A DNA stretch of 55,638 nucleotides from an uncultured Lachnospiraceae bacterium (lineage in GTDB: Bacteria > Bacillota > Clostridia > Lachnospirales > Lachnospiraceae), in the NCBI GenBank assembly GCA_900550285.1, contig URRW01000015.1, positions 1-55,638 on the forward strand. The letters are read 5' to 3'. The notes under the pieces are model-generated. The model searched no databases, was not told the origin of the DNA, and saw nothing but the letters and a program-made list of their open reading frames with translations. Numbering within the stretch: the first letter of the stretch is position 1; every line of letters starts with the position of its first letter. Made by a program: the position numbers and the translations under genes. Positions 9,100 to 17,639 of this stretch are shown piece after piece.

Positions 9100-9975
9100 A
9101 TGCAGGGAAGAATCATCAGGGGAATCGGCGGATTTTATTATGTCCATACAAAGGCAGGCGTATATGAGTGCCGGGCGAAGGGGATTTTCCGCAAGGACAA
9201 CAAAAAGCCCCTGCCCGGCGACGAGGTCAGGATCGCAGTGCTGGACGAGAATGCCAAAACGGGCAGTCTGGAAGAAATCCTGCCCCGGAAAAACAGCCTG
9301 ATCCGCCCTGCGGTCGCAAATGTGGATCAGGCGATGGTAATTTTTGCACTGGCGAGCCCGAAGCCGAACTTCAATCTTCTGGACCGCTTTCTGGTCATGA
9401 TGGAAAAGCAGAAAATCCCGTCGGTTTTATGCTTCAACAAAAGGGATCTGGCAGACAGCGCCATTGTGGAAGAGGTAAAGGAACGCTACCGGGAGAGCGG
9501 CTATCCGATGCTGTTTATCAGCGCGGCAAAGCAGGAAGGGATCGAAGACGTGCGAAAACAGCTGCGCGGCAGGACGACTACGGTGGCAGGCCCCAGCGGC
9601 GTCGGCAAATCCTCCCTCATCAACCTGCTTCAGAGCAGCGTCCGGATGGAGACGGGCGCGATCAGTGAAAAGATCGAGCGCGGAAAACATACGACCCGCC
9701 ACACGGAGCTGATGTGGGTGGAGGAGGACACTTATATTCTGGATACGCCGGGATTTTCCTCCGTCGATTTATACGGCATCGAAAAGGAAGGGCTGGGGCA
9801 GCTTTTCCCGGAGATCGCAGCGTGTGAAAACAGCTGCCGCTTTTCCGGCTGCGCCCATATGGCAGAACCGGACTGCAGCGTCAAGCAGGCGTTGGAGGAG
9901 GGCAGGATCAGCGCCGGGCGGTATGAGAATTACAGGCTTTTGTACGAGGAGCTGAAAAGCAGGCGGAAATATTGA
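9100..9975 (+). CDS. rsgA: ribosome small-subunit biogenesis GTPase RsgA (YjeQ)
   Basis: RsgA is a circularly permuted GTPase that acts late in 30S subunit maturation. An OB-fold covers about residues 1-65 (GRIIRGIGGFYYV). The G motifs appear in the permuted order: NKRDL near 112, then GPSGVGKSSL near 166, then DTPGF near 215. A zinc-binding C-terminal knuckle at about 242-260 has the Cys/His pattern ENSCRFSGCAHMAEPDC. The length of 291 residues is typical. The gene lies four bases after prkC, the common phosphatase-kinase-RsgA order of Firmicutes. Confidence 0.95.
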   Translation: MQGRIIRGIGGFYYVHTKAGVYECRAKGIFRKDNKKPLPGDEVRIAVLDENAKTGSLEEILPRKNSLIRPAVANVDQAMVIFALASPKPNFNLLDRFLVMMEKQKIPSVLCFNKRDLADSAIVEEVKERYRESGYPMLFISAAKQEGIEDVRKQLRGRTTTVAGPSGVGKSSLINLLQSSVRMETGAISEKIERGKHTTRHTELMWVEEDTYILDTPGFSSVDLYGIEKEGLGQLFPEIAACENSCRFSGCAHMAEPDCSVKQALEEGRISAGRYENYRLLYEELKSRRKY

Positions 9976-9993
9976 CGCCCCTGCCCCCAAAAA

Positions 9994-10026
9994 GGTGTAA
10001 AAAGGGTGTAAAAAAGGCGTACAAGA
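9994..10026 (+). repeat. three 11-bp direct repeats ahead of ychF
   Basis: GGTGTAAAAAG, GGTGTAAAAAA and GGCGTACAAGA occur head to tail with exact 11-bp periodicity (hexamers at 9994, 10005 and 10016). They sit just after rsgA. One helical turn of spacing suggests a protein-binding array or promoter element. A TTGACG at 9972 overlaps the rsgA stop and could be a weak -35. Confidence 0.55.
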
Positions 10027-10040
10027 AATAGAGAGAAAGG

Positions 10041-10069
10041 CAGAAACCCAGTAAAATCAAGGGTTTCTG
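10041..10069 (+). promoter_or_regulatory. stem-loop in the ychF leader
   Basis: CAGAAACCC (10041-10049) and GGGTTTCTG (10061-10069) form a perfect 9-bp stem with an 11-base loop, 17 bases before the ychF start. No T-run follows, so this is not a standard intrinsic terminator. It could affect mRNA stability or translation. Confidence 0.5.
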
Positions 10070-10086
10070 AACAGGTAAAGATAAAA

Positions 10087-11184
10087 ATGAAATTAGGTAT
10101 CGTAGGTTTGCCGAACGTGGGAAAGAGCACGCTCTTTAATTCCCTGACAAAAGCGGGCGCAGAGTCCGCAAACTATCCCTTCTGTACGATCGACCCGAAC
10201 GTGGGCGTGGTGGCAGTGCCGGACGAGCGCTTAAAGCTTCTGGGAGATCTGTATCATTCCAAAAAAGTGACCCCCGCCGTGATCGAATTTGTGGACATCG
10301 CAGGTCTGGTAAAGGGCGCGTCCAAGGGAGAGGGGCTGGGAAACCAGTTTTTAAGCAATATCCGCGAGGTGGACGCCATCGTCCATGTGGTGCGCTGCTT
10401 TGAGGACAGCAACGTGGTGCATGTGGACGGCAATGTAAATCCGCTGCGCGACATTGAGACGATCAATCTGGAGCTGATCTTTTCCGATCTGGAAATTTTG
10501 GAAAGAAGGATCGCGAAGGTAACAAAGACGGCGAGGATGGACAAGGCTGCCGGCAAGGAGCTGGCGATGCTGGAGCGCGTAAAGGAGCGTCTGGAAAACG
10601 ACAGGCTTGCGATCGGCTTTGAGACGGAGGATGAGGACGAAGAGGAATTTTTCAAAAACCTGAACCTGCTGACGGCAAAGCCCGTGATCTATGCGGCAAA
10701 CGTCGGAGAAGAGGATCTGGCAAACGACGGCGCAGACAACGCAGGTGTGCAGGCGGTACGCGGATATGCCAAGGAGACGGGCAGCGAGGTATTTGCCCTC
10801 TGCGCGCAGATCGAGGAGGAGATTTCCGAGCTGGACGACGAGGAGCGCCAGATGTTCCTTGACGATCTGGGCTTAAAGGAGTCCGGCCTTGAAAAGCTGA
10901 TCAAGGCAAGCTATCATCTGCTGGGGCTGATGAGCTTTTTGACGTCCGGCGAGGATGAGACGAGAGCGTGGACGATTAAACAGGGCACAAAGGCTCCGCA
11001 GGCGGCGGGCAAGATCCACACGGATTTTGAGCGCGGCTTTATCAAAGCGGAGGTTGTCAATTACAAGGACCTGCTGGAGCAGGGCTCCCTCGGTGCGGCA
11101 AGGGAAAAAGGGCTTGTGCGCATGGAGGGTAAGGAGTATGTGGTACAGGACGGGGATGTGATCCTGTTTCGGTTTAACGTATAA
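10087..11184 (+). CDS. ychF: redox-regulated ATPase YchF (Obg family)
   Basis: YchF is a universally conserved P-loop NTPase of the Obg subgroup that prefers ATP, binds ribosomes and influences stress responses. The G1 motif GLPNVGKST is at about residues 7-15. FVDIAGLVKGASKGEGLGNQ gives the switch region, and YAANVGEEDL takes the place of the GTP-specificity NKxD. A C-terminal TGS-like domain includes TRAWTIKQGTKAPQAAGKIH and DFERGFIKAEV. The length of 365 residues is standard. A strong intrinsic terminator follows. Confidence 0.96.
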   Translation: MKLGIVGLPNVGKSTLFNSLTKAGAESANYPFCTIDPNVGVVAVPDERLKLLGDLYHSKKVTPAVIEFVDIAGLVKGASKGEGLGNQFLSNIREVDAIVHVVRCFEDSNVVHVDGNVNPLRDIETINLELIFSDLEILERRIAKVTKTARMDKAAGKELAMLERVKERLENDRLAIGFETEDEDEEEFFKNLNLLTAKPVIYAANVGEEDLANDGADNAGVQAVRGYAKETGSEVFALCAQIEEEISELDDEERQMFLDDLGLKESGLEKLIKASYHLLGLMSFLTSGEDETRAWTIKQGTKAPQAAGKIHTDFERGFIKAEVVNYKDLLEQGSLGAAREKGLVRMEGKEYVVQDGDVILFRFNV

Positions 11185-11220
11185 TAAGGGCAAAATCCCT
11201 TTCGGGTTTTGCAGGATGGA

Positions 11221-11249
11221 AGGAGCCGGTTTTTGCCGGCTCCTTTTGT
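11221..11249 (+). terminator. intrinsic terminator after ychF
   Basis: AGGAGCCGG and GCCGGCTCCT flank a TTTT loop and are followed by TTTTGTG. This compact GC-rich hairpin with a T-rich tail closes the stp-to-ychF block before the division cluster. Confidence 0.85.
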
Positions 11250-11354
11250 GATGGCAGAAAAGCCCTGTGCCGTCACCCGGCAGATTTTTTGTCTTTTATG
11301 TTTGGAGTATCTTTAGAAATATTTACAAATATTAAAAAAATTGTTAAGAAATCC

Positions 11355-11383
11355 TTGTCAATGCCGCTGTTTTATACTAGAAT
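11355..11383 (+). promoter_or_regulatory. mraZ (division cluster) promoter
   Basis: TTGTCA (11355-11360) and TAGAAT (11378-11383) are separated by 17 bases. The MraZ repeat array begins 8 bases downstream, so a bound MraZ would overlap the transcription start. Confidence 0.7.
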
Positions 11384-11390
11384 GGGATTA

Positions 11391-11430
11391 AAAGTGGTGG
11401 AAAGTGGTGTGAAGTGGCAGAAAGTGGAAG
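11391..11430 (+). promoter_or_regulatory. MraZ box: four 10-bp direct repeats
   Basis: Four contiguous units AAAGTGGTGG, AAAGTGGTGT, GAAGTGGCAG and AAAGTGGAAG have exact 10-bp spacing. MraZ autoregulators are known to bind tandem TGGG/AAAGTGK-type repeats with this spacing upstream of their own gene. The array ends 27 bases before the mraZ start. Confidence 0.85.
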
Positions 11431-11457
11431 AACACTTTGAACGGCAGGTGATTGTAC

Positions 11458-11889
11458 ATGTTTATGGGTGAATACAATCATACGGTAGATACGAAAGGCA
11501 GGTTGATCATTCCCTCCAAATTTCGCGAGACGCTGGGCGATAAATTTGTGATCACAAAGGGACTGGACGGCTGCTTATTTGCGTATGACAATGCCGGATG
11601 GAGCGTTTTTGAGGAGAAGCTGAGCGCTATGCCCATCAGCAGAAAGGATACCCGTATGTTTGTCCGGCATTTTCTGGCGGGAGCCGCGGAAGTGGAGACG
11701 GACAAGCAGGGAAGGGTGCTCGTGCCTGCAAAGCTGCGGGAGTATGCGGGGTTAAGCAAGGACGTCGTTTTGGTCGGAGCCGCGGGGCACATCGAGATCT
11801 GGAGCCTGGAAAAGTGGACGGCTCTGGAAGAAGAGGCGGAAGAATCCATGGAAGACATCGCGGAGCGCATGGACGACCTCGGATTATGA
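11458..11889 (+). CDS. mraZ: transcriptional regulator MraZ
   Basis: MraZ is a ring-forming DNA-binding protein of the SpoVT-AbrB fold that autoregulates the division and cell-wall cluster. Both half-domain signatures are present: MGEYNHTVDTKGRLIIPSKF near the N-terminus and TDKQGRVLVPAKLREYAGL near residue 80. The ATG at 11458 (MFMGEY) is preceded by GGCAGGTG at suitable spacing; a TTG two codons earlier is in frame but less likely. The length of 143 residues is normal. Its probable binding site lies directly upstream. Confidence 0.95.
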   Translation: MFMGEYNHTVDTKGRLIIPSKFRETLGDKFVITKGLDGCLFAYDNAGWSVFEEKLSAMPISRKDTRMFVRHFLAGAAEVETDKQGRVLVPAKLREYAGLSKDVVLVGAAGHIEIWSLEKWTALEEEAEESMEDIAERMDDLGL

Positions 11890-11917
11890 GAAGAAAGATA
11901 AAAAAGGTGAGAGTTTA

Positions 11918-12853
11918 ATGGATTTTGCACATACATCCGTCCTGCTGGAGGAGACAATTGAAGGACTTGCGATCAGACCGGACGGGATCTATGTGGACGG
12001 TACGCTGGGCGGGGCGGGACATTCCAGCTGCATCGCGCAGCGGCTGACAGGCGGGCGGCTGATCGGGATCGATCAGGACAGCGACGCGATTGAGGCGGCG
12101 GGCAGCCGGCTGGAGCCTTGGAAAGACCGGATTACGCTCGTGCGTGACAATTACTGCAATCTTCCGGCGGTTTTAAAGAGCCTCAACATTGAACAGGTGG
12201 ACGGGATCATGCTGGATCTTGGCGTATCCTCCTACCAGCTGGACAATGCGGAAAGAGGATTTTCCTACCGGTATGATACGGCGCTGGACATGCGTATGGA
12301 TCAGCGCCAGACGCTGACGGCGCGCACCATCGTCAACGAATGGACGCAGGCGGAGCTGTTCCGCTGCATCCGCGATTACGGAGAGGACAAGTTTGCGCAG
12401 AACATCGCCAAGCACATTGTGGCGGCGCGCGAAAAAAAGCCGATCGAAACGACCGGCGAGCTAAACGAGATCATCCGGGCGGCGATCCCGGCAAAGATGC
12501 GGGAAAAGGGCGGACATCCTTCCAAACGGACGTTTCAGGCGATCCGTATCGCGTGCAACAGGGAGCTGGAAGTTTTGGAAAATTCACTGGACAGCTTTAT
12601 CGGGCTTTTAGCGCCGGGCGGCAGGCTCTGTGTGATCACGTTCCATTCGCTGGAAGACCGTATCGTAAAAAATGCCTTCCGGCGGAATGAAAATCCCTGC
12701 ACCTGCCCTACAGAATTTCCGGTGTGCGTATGCGGAAAAAAGAGTCAGGGAACGGTAATTACCCGAAAGCCCATCCTTCCGACGCAGGAAGAGATGGAGC
12801 ATAATTCCAGATCAAAAAGCGCAAAGCTGCGCATTTTTGAAAAAAGTAAGTAG
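11918..12853 (+). CDS. rsmH: 16S rRNA (cytosine(1402)-N4)-methyltransferase RsmH
   Basis: RsmH methylates N4 of C1402 in the ribosomal P site using S-adenosylmethionine. The N-terminus HTSVLLEETIEGL and the SAM-binding YVDGTLGGAGHS are diagnostic. Also present are GIDQDSDAI, LDLGVSSYQLD with GFSYRYDTALDMRMD, and the C-terminal ITFHSLEDRIVK. The start follows AAAAAGGTGAGAG. The length of 311 residues is typical. It is the second gene of the division cluster, 28 bases after mraZ. Confidence 0.96.
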   Translation: MDFAHTSVLLEETIEGLAIRPDGIYVDGTLGGAGHSSCIAQRLTGGRLIGIDQDSDAIEAAGSRLEPWKDRITLVRDNYCNLPAVLKSLNIEQVDGIMLDLGVSSYQLDNAERGFSYRYDTALDMRMDQRQTLTARTIVNEWTQAELFRCIRDYGEDKFAQNIAKHIVAAREKKPIETTGELNEIIRAAIPAKMREKGGHPSKRTFQAIRIACNRELEVLENSLDSFIGLLAPGGRLCVITFHSLEDRIVKNAFRRNENPCTCPTEFPVCVCGKKSQGTVITRKPILPTQEEMEHNSRSKSAKLRIFEKSK

Positions 12854-12883
12854 AGCCGGGAAAACCGGCGGCAAGGAGAACAC

Positions 12884-13378
12884 ATGGCATCAACCAGAAC
12901 CCCATCCAAAAGAACCGGGACGGCAGGATACGAAAGAAACGCATATGTGGCGGGGACAGCCGCAAGACAGGCCGATCCGGCAAGACGGCTTGGACGGGAG
13001 CTTGAACAGCCTAAAAAGCAGTTAAGCCACAGCACGCGGAAAAACCGGGAACGGGCAAAATATATGAATCTGGCATACGTCCTTTTTCTGACGGCGGCGA
13101 TGGCGGTGACCGGCATTGTTCTGGTGGGATATATCCGGATGGAGTCCGCGATCACGCAGAGCGTGGAGAAGGTGGCGGCGCTTGAGAGCCAGCTGAACAA
13201 TATCCGGACGGAGAACGACGAGAATTTAAACCGCATCGAGAGCTCCATTGATTTAAACGAGATCCGCCGGATCGCCATTACGGAGCTGGGAATGGTTTAT
13301 GCGGGAGAAGGCCAGATCGTCGAGATCCCGGATGAAGGCAGCGATTATGTGAGAAAGTATGCGGACATCAAGAAGTAA
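12884..13378 (+). CDS. ftsL: FtsL-like cell division protein
   Basis: This is a small bitopic membrane protein in the FtsL position, between rsmH and the first PBP. A basic, disordered cytoplasmic region of about 60 residues is followed by one transmembrane helix at about 64-86. A coiled-coil segment (VEKVAALESQLNNIRTENDE) and a conserved LNEIRRIAITELGM stretch follow. FtsL forms the FtsQLB complex that activates septal peptidoglycan synthesis. The sequence is poorly conserved, as usual for FtsL, so the call rests on topology, coiled coil and synteny. It overlaps the next gene by 20 bases. RBS AAGGAGAA precedes the ATG. Confidence 0.85.
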   Translation: MASTRTPSKRTGTAGYERNAYVAGTAARQADPARRLGRELEQPKKQLSHSTRKNRERAKYMNLAYVLFLTAAMAVTGIVLVGYIRMESAITQSVEKVAALESQLNNIRTENDENLNRIESSIDLNEIRRIAITELGMVYAGEGQIVEIPDEGSDYVRKYADIKK

Positions 13379-15785
13379 AGCGGGTGCAGGATTGAAAAAA
13401 AGAAGTAAATTTACATTGAGGATGCAGAAGAAGCTGGTGGTACTGTTCATTTTGGTGCTGCTGGCTTTTGCCGGATTGAGCGCAAGATTGATCATGATCA
13501 ACAAGGACAACGGGGAGCAGTACAAAAAGCAGGTGCTTTCCCAGCGTCAGTATTCCAGCAAGACGATCCCCTATAAGCGGGGAGAAATTTTGGACAGCAA
13601 GGGGACGAAGCTTGCGACCAATGAAAAAGTGTACGATCTCGTGCTGGACATCAAGCAGATGAACGATAAAAAAGAGTACGTGGAGCCGACGATCCAGGCG
13701 CTCGGGGATTATTTCGGCGTGGATACCCAGAAAGTGCGCGCCTATGCCAAAGAGCACCCGGATTCCCAGTACTATGTGCTTAAAAAGCGCATGAGCTATG
13801 ATGAGATCAGCGATTTCCAGACGATGATGGCGGATGAGAAGCAAAAGGAGAAGAGCCAGTTCATCAAGGGCATCTGGTTTGAGGAAAGCTATAAGCGCGT
13901 TTATCCGAACAATGCGCTTGCCAGCGACGTGATCGGTTTTACGAGAAAGGACGGGACGGGAACCTACGGGCTGGAGGAATATTATAACGATGTGTTAAGC
14001 GGCATAAACGGCAGGCAGTACGGCTACATCGACGGGGACGACAATCTTCAGGGTGCGACGGAAGCCGCCGTTGACGGCTATAACGTCTATTCCACGATCG
14101 ACGCGACCATTCAGGGCATCGTGGAGAAATATCTGAAAAAATACGACGAGGAAAACCGCAACGTGGCGCGGGAAGGAAACGGCGCGCAGGACGCGGCGTG
14201 CATCGTGATGGACGTGCATTCCGGCGACGTGCTGGCGATGGCGAGCTATCCCAATTTCAACTTAAACGATACGTGGGATGTGGCGCCCCTGATCGGTCAG
14301 AAAATGGTTGACGTCAGCGGGAACACGACGGATACGATCATCAACGCAGAGATCGCGAAGGCGATGGACGAGGATAAGGACAACACGCTTCTGGCGCAGA
14401 ACCTGAACGCCCTCTGGAAAAATTACTGCATCAACAGCACCTATGAGCCGGGCTCGACGATGAAGCCCTTTGTGGCGGCGATGGGGCTGGAGGACGGACA
14501 TCTGCACGACGGGGATTCTTTTGAATGCACTGGTATTATCGAGGTTGGCGGCTATAAAATCCGCTGTCACAATTATCGGTCGGGTGCGGAAGGCTGGCTG
14601 ACGATCGGCGAGGCGGTGGAGCGCTCCTGCAACGTGGCGCTGGTACGGATGGCGCAGGTCATCGGGCCGGATGAATTTTTAAAATACATGGAAGAATTTA
14701 ATTTCGGCTTAAAGACGAACATCGATCTGGCGGGTGAGGCGCGGACCGCCTCCCTCGTATTTAATTCTTCCACAATGGGACCGACGGAGCTTGCAACCTC
14801 CAGCTTCGGACAGGGCTTTAACGTGACGATGATCCAGATGATCTCTGCGTTCTGTTCCCTGATCAACGGCGGTTATTATTACGCCCCCCATATGGTGAGC
14901 AAGATCACGGCGGCGGACGGATCGGTGGTGCAGAACATTGAGCCGAGGATTTTAAAGCAGACCGTTTCGGCAGAAACCTCTGAGCTGGTGCGCCAGTACT
15001 GCCTGCAGGTTGTGGAAGGGGAGCATGGAACCGGTGAAAAGGCAAGGCCGGCGGGCTACCGGATCGGCGGCAAGACCGGAACGGCGGAGACAGTCAGCGC
15101 TGCCGGAAAGCGTGAAAAGGATGAGTACGTCGTATCCTTTATGGGCTACGCCCCGGCGGACGATCCCCAGATTGCCATTTATGTGGTGTTAAACCGCCCG
15201 AATGCGCAGAATCAGGATCTGGAAACGAGAAAAGCATGTATCATTGCCAAAAATATTTTGACGGAGGTGCTTCCGTATCTGAATATTTTCATGACAGAGC
15301 CTTTGTCTGAGGACGAAAAGAAGGAACTCGAGGCGATGCAGATCGAGATCCGCCAGCAGCTGATCGACGGCGCGCCTTCCGCCAGCGGAAACGACGTGAG
15401 CGCAAACGATGTCAGCGGAAACCAGAGCCCGGACGGCACGGATCCGGACGGAGCAGGACAGGGGACGCAGGCAAACGGTACAGCACAGGATAACGCCGGG
15501 GGAAACGGCGAAGGACAGACCGGAGCAAACGGGACGGCGCAGGATAATGCCGGGGAAAGCGGAGCGGCAAAGCCCGGGGAAACAGATGCAGCGTCCACAG
15601 AAAATACGGCTCCGGCAGAGACAAATCCGTATGTAAACGAAGACGGGCAGCTGATCGATCCGGATACCGGGAAGCTGATCACAGAGGATTCGGACGGCTT
15701 TGAAACGCCCGTATCCGGCATCCTTGGCGGTTCGGGAGAAGCCGGAAACGCAGATGCGGCAGGCGGTGCGGAAAATCCGGAATAA
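13359..15785 (+). CDS. ftsI: class B penicillin-binding protein (FtsI/PBP2 type)
   Basis: This is a septal transpeptidase that crosslinks peptidoglycan. One N-terminal transmembrane helix lies at about residues 24-46. A dimerisation domain contains YKRGEILDSKGT. The transpeptidase domain has active-site S366 in GSTMKPF, SCN at 423-425 and KTGTAE from K572. The C-terminal ~140 residues are a low-complexity Gly/Asn/Asp/Ala linker with repeats (NGTAQDNAG twice, NDVS three times). No PASTA domains are present. An insertion of about 45 residues follows NFNLNDTWD. The first ATG overlaps ftsL by 20 bases; later in-frame starts (TTG 13392, ATG 13422) cannot be excluded. Confidence 0.92.
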   Translation: MRTSRSKAGAGLKKRSKFTLRMQKKLVVLFILVLLAFAGLSARLIMINKDNGEQYKKQVLSQRQYSSKTIPYKRGEILDSKGTKLATNEKVYDLVLDIKQMNDKKEYVEPTIQALGDYFGVDTQKVRAYAKEHPDSQYYVLKKRMSYDEISDFQTMMADEKQKEKSQFIKGIWFEESYKRVYPNNALASDVIGFTRKDGTGTYGLEEYYNDVLSGINGRQYGYIDGDDNLQGATEAAVDGYNVYSTIDATIQGIVEKYLKKYDEENRNVAREGNGAQDAACIVMDVHSGDVLAMASYPNFNLNDTWDVAPLIGQKMVDVSGNTTDTIINAEIAKAMDEDKDNTLLAQNLNALWKNYCINSTYEPGSTMKPFVAAMGLEDGHLHDGDSFECTGIIEVGGYKIRCHNYRSGAEGWLTIGEAVERSCNVALVRMAQVIGPDEFLKYMEEFNFGLKTNIDLAGEARTASLVFNSSTMGPTELATSSFGQGFNVTMIQMISAFCSLINGGYYYAPHMVSKITAADGSVVQNIEPRILKQTVSAETSELVRQYCLQVVEGEHGTGEKARPAGYRIGGKTGTAETVSAAGKREKDEYVVSFMGYAPADDPQIAIYVVLNRPNAQNQDLETRKACIIAKNILTEVLPYLNIFMTEPLSEDEKKELEAMQIEIRQQLIDGAPSASGNDVSANDVSGNQSPDGTDPDGAGQGTQANGTAQDNAGGNGEGQTGANGTAQDNAGESGAAKPGETDAASTENTAPAETNPYVNEDGQLIDPDTGKLITEDSDGFETPVSGILGGSGEAGNADAAGGAENPE

Positions 15786-15836
15786 CCCTGCGGAGCGGTT
15801 AATAGATTATAATAATGATCGGCTTTGAGGGTTCTT

Positions 15837-17639
15837 ATGGAGAGGAGCAAAACCTTTCACAGAAAGAAGATCGTCATTATTTTTCTGGCGTGCGTGCTCT
15901 TATTTGCGGGGCTGTGCGTCAGGGTGACCTATCTGATGGTTTTTGAATCGGAGCATTACAGCCGTCTGGCGCAGGAGCTGCACCAGAGGGAAAGAAAGAT
16001 CAAGGCAAAGCGCGGGCGGATCATCGACAGTACGGGAAAGGTGCTGGCGGACAACCGGACGGTATGTACGATCTCCGTCATTCACAGCCAGATCCGGGAG
16101 CCGGAAAAGGTGACCGCCATGCTCCAAAAGGAGCTGGGGCTTTCGGAGAAAACGGTGCGCAAACGGGTGGAAAAGGTTTCCTCCATAGAAAAGATCAGGA
16201 GCAATGTCCCCAAAGAGGTCGGGGACGCCATCCGGGCATACGGGCTGGACGGCGTAAAGGTGGACGAGGATTATAAGCGCTATTATCCCTATGACGATCT
16301 GGCGTCCAAGGTGCTGGGATTTACCGGGAGCGACAATCAGGGGATTCTGGCGCTGGAAAGCAAGTATGATGAAACGCTGTCCGGGCAGCCGGGGCTGATC
16401 CTGGAAATGACGGACGCCAAAGGCGTGCGCCTGAAGGAAGAGGGCGAGAGCCGCGTGGAGCCGCAGGACGGCGACGACCTTTACATCAGTCTGGACATCA
16501 ACATTCAGCAGTACGCGACCCAGCTGGCAGAGCAGGTCAAAAAGGCGAAGGAGGCGGAGAGCGTTTCCATCCTCGTGCTGCGTCCGGACAGCGGGGAGAT
16601 TCTGGCGATGGTGGATGTGCCGGAGTATCATTTAAACGATCCCTTTACATTGACTGATGAAGTCATAAAAATGCAGGGCGTGTCCGGGAACGGGATTTCC
16701 GAAAACAGCGTTTCGGAAAACAGCCTTTCCGAAAAGGAAAAGCAGGAGGCGCTCAACCGGATGTGGCGCAACGCCTGTATCAACGATACCTACGAGCCGG
16801 GATCGGCGTTTAAGATCATCACCGCTTCGGCGGCGCTGGAGGCGGGCGTGGTAACGGAGGAGGATTCGTTCATGTGCCCCGGCTATGTGATGGTGGAGGG
16901 ACGGCGCATCCGATGTGCGAAAGTGGCAGGGCATGGGCCGGAGACATTTGTGCAGGGGACGATGAACTCCTGCAACCCGGTGTTTGTGACGGTCGGCTTA
17001 CGGCTGGGGACGGAGAAGTTTTACCACTATTTTGACCGGTTTGGTCTGCTGAAAAAAACCGGGATAGACGTTCCGGGCGAGGCGGGCACGATCATGCACA
17101 AGCCGGAAAATATGGGGCCGGTGGAGCTTGCGACCGTATCCTTCGGGCAGTCCTTCCAGATCACGCCCATCCAGCTGGCGGCGACGGTCAGCTCCCTGAT
17201 CAATGGGGGCGTGCGGATCACGCCGCATTTCGGGGTAAAGACCGCAGACGGGACGTCGGGAGAGGAAGCAGCGCTTGTCTGGCAGAAGGGCGAACGGATC
17301 CTGTCGGAGGACGTAAGCAGGCGGCTTCGGGCAATGCTGTTTCAGGTGGTGGAAAACGGAGGCGGCAAAAACGGCAGGGTGGAAGGCTACCGGGTGGGCG
17401 GCAAAACGGCGACCAGCGAAACGCTTCCCAGAGGAACAGGACGCTATATTTCCTCTTTTCTGGGCTTTGCCCCGGCGGACGATCCAAAGGTACTGGCGCT
17501 GTGCATCATCCGCAACCCCAAGGGCGTCTATTACGGCGGTCAGGTGGCTGCCCCGGTGGTGCGCCAGCTCTTTGAAAATATACTTCCATATCTGGACGAA
17601 ATAGAGTATGATGAGGAAAGGAACGGGGAAAAAGCATGA
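15837..17639 (+). CDS. second class B penicillin-binding protein, SpoVD/FtsI-like
   Basis: This is a second transpeptidase in tandem, in the position where Firmicutes carry spoVD (spore cortex) or a duplicated ftsI. It has one N-terminal transmembrane helix (about residues 9-30) and a dimerisation segment with KRGRIIDSTGKVLADN. Active-site S323 is in GSAFKI and SCN is at 378-380. The third motif reads K523-T-A instead of the usual KTG (GGKTATSE). It lacks the PASTA domain of classical SpoVD. A short duplicated insert (NGISENSVSENSLSEKE) interrupts the catalytic domain. The ATG at 15837 has GAGG 6 bases upstream, better than a TTG at 15825. It overlaps mraY by four bases. Confidence 0.87.
   Translation: MERSKTFHRKKIVIIFLACVLLFAGLCVRVTYLMVFESEHYSRLAQELHQRERKIKAKRGRIIDSTGKVLADNRTVCTISVIHSQIREPEKVTAMLQKELGLSEKTVRKRVEKVSSIEKIRSNVPKEVGDAIRAYGLDGVKVDEDYKRYYPYDDLASKVLGFTGSDNQGILALESKYDETLSGQPGLILEMTDAKGVRLKEEGESRVEPQDGDDLYISLDINIQQYATQLAEQVKKAKEAESVSILVLRPDSGEILAMVDVPEYHLNDPFTLTDEVIKMQGVSGNGISENSVSENSLSEKEKQEALNRMWRNACINDTYEPGSAFKIITASAALEAGVVTEEDSFMCPGYVMVEGRRIRCAKVAGHGPETFVQGTMNSCNPVFVTVGLRLGTEKFYHYFDRFGLLKKTGIDVPGEAGTIMHKPENMGPVELATVSFGQSFQITPIQLAATVSSLINGGVRITPHFGVKTADGTSGEEAALVWQKGERILSEDVSRRLRAMLFQVVENGGGKNGRVEGYRVGGKTATSETLPRGTGRYISSFLGFAPADDPKVLALCIIRNPKGVYYGGQVAAPVVRQLFENILPYLDEIEYDEERNGEKA

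Noticed and set aside
15212..15850. 212-residue minus-strand frame over the end of ftsI
   Set aside because: It is a shadow of the low-complexity linker; Ser/Pro/Phe-rich with no domain.
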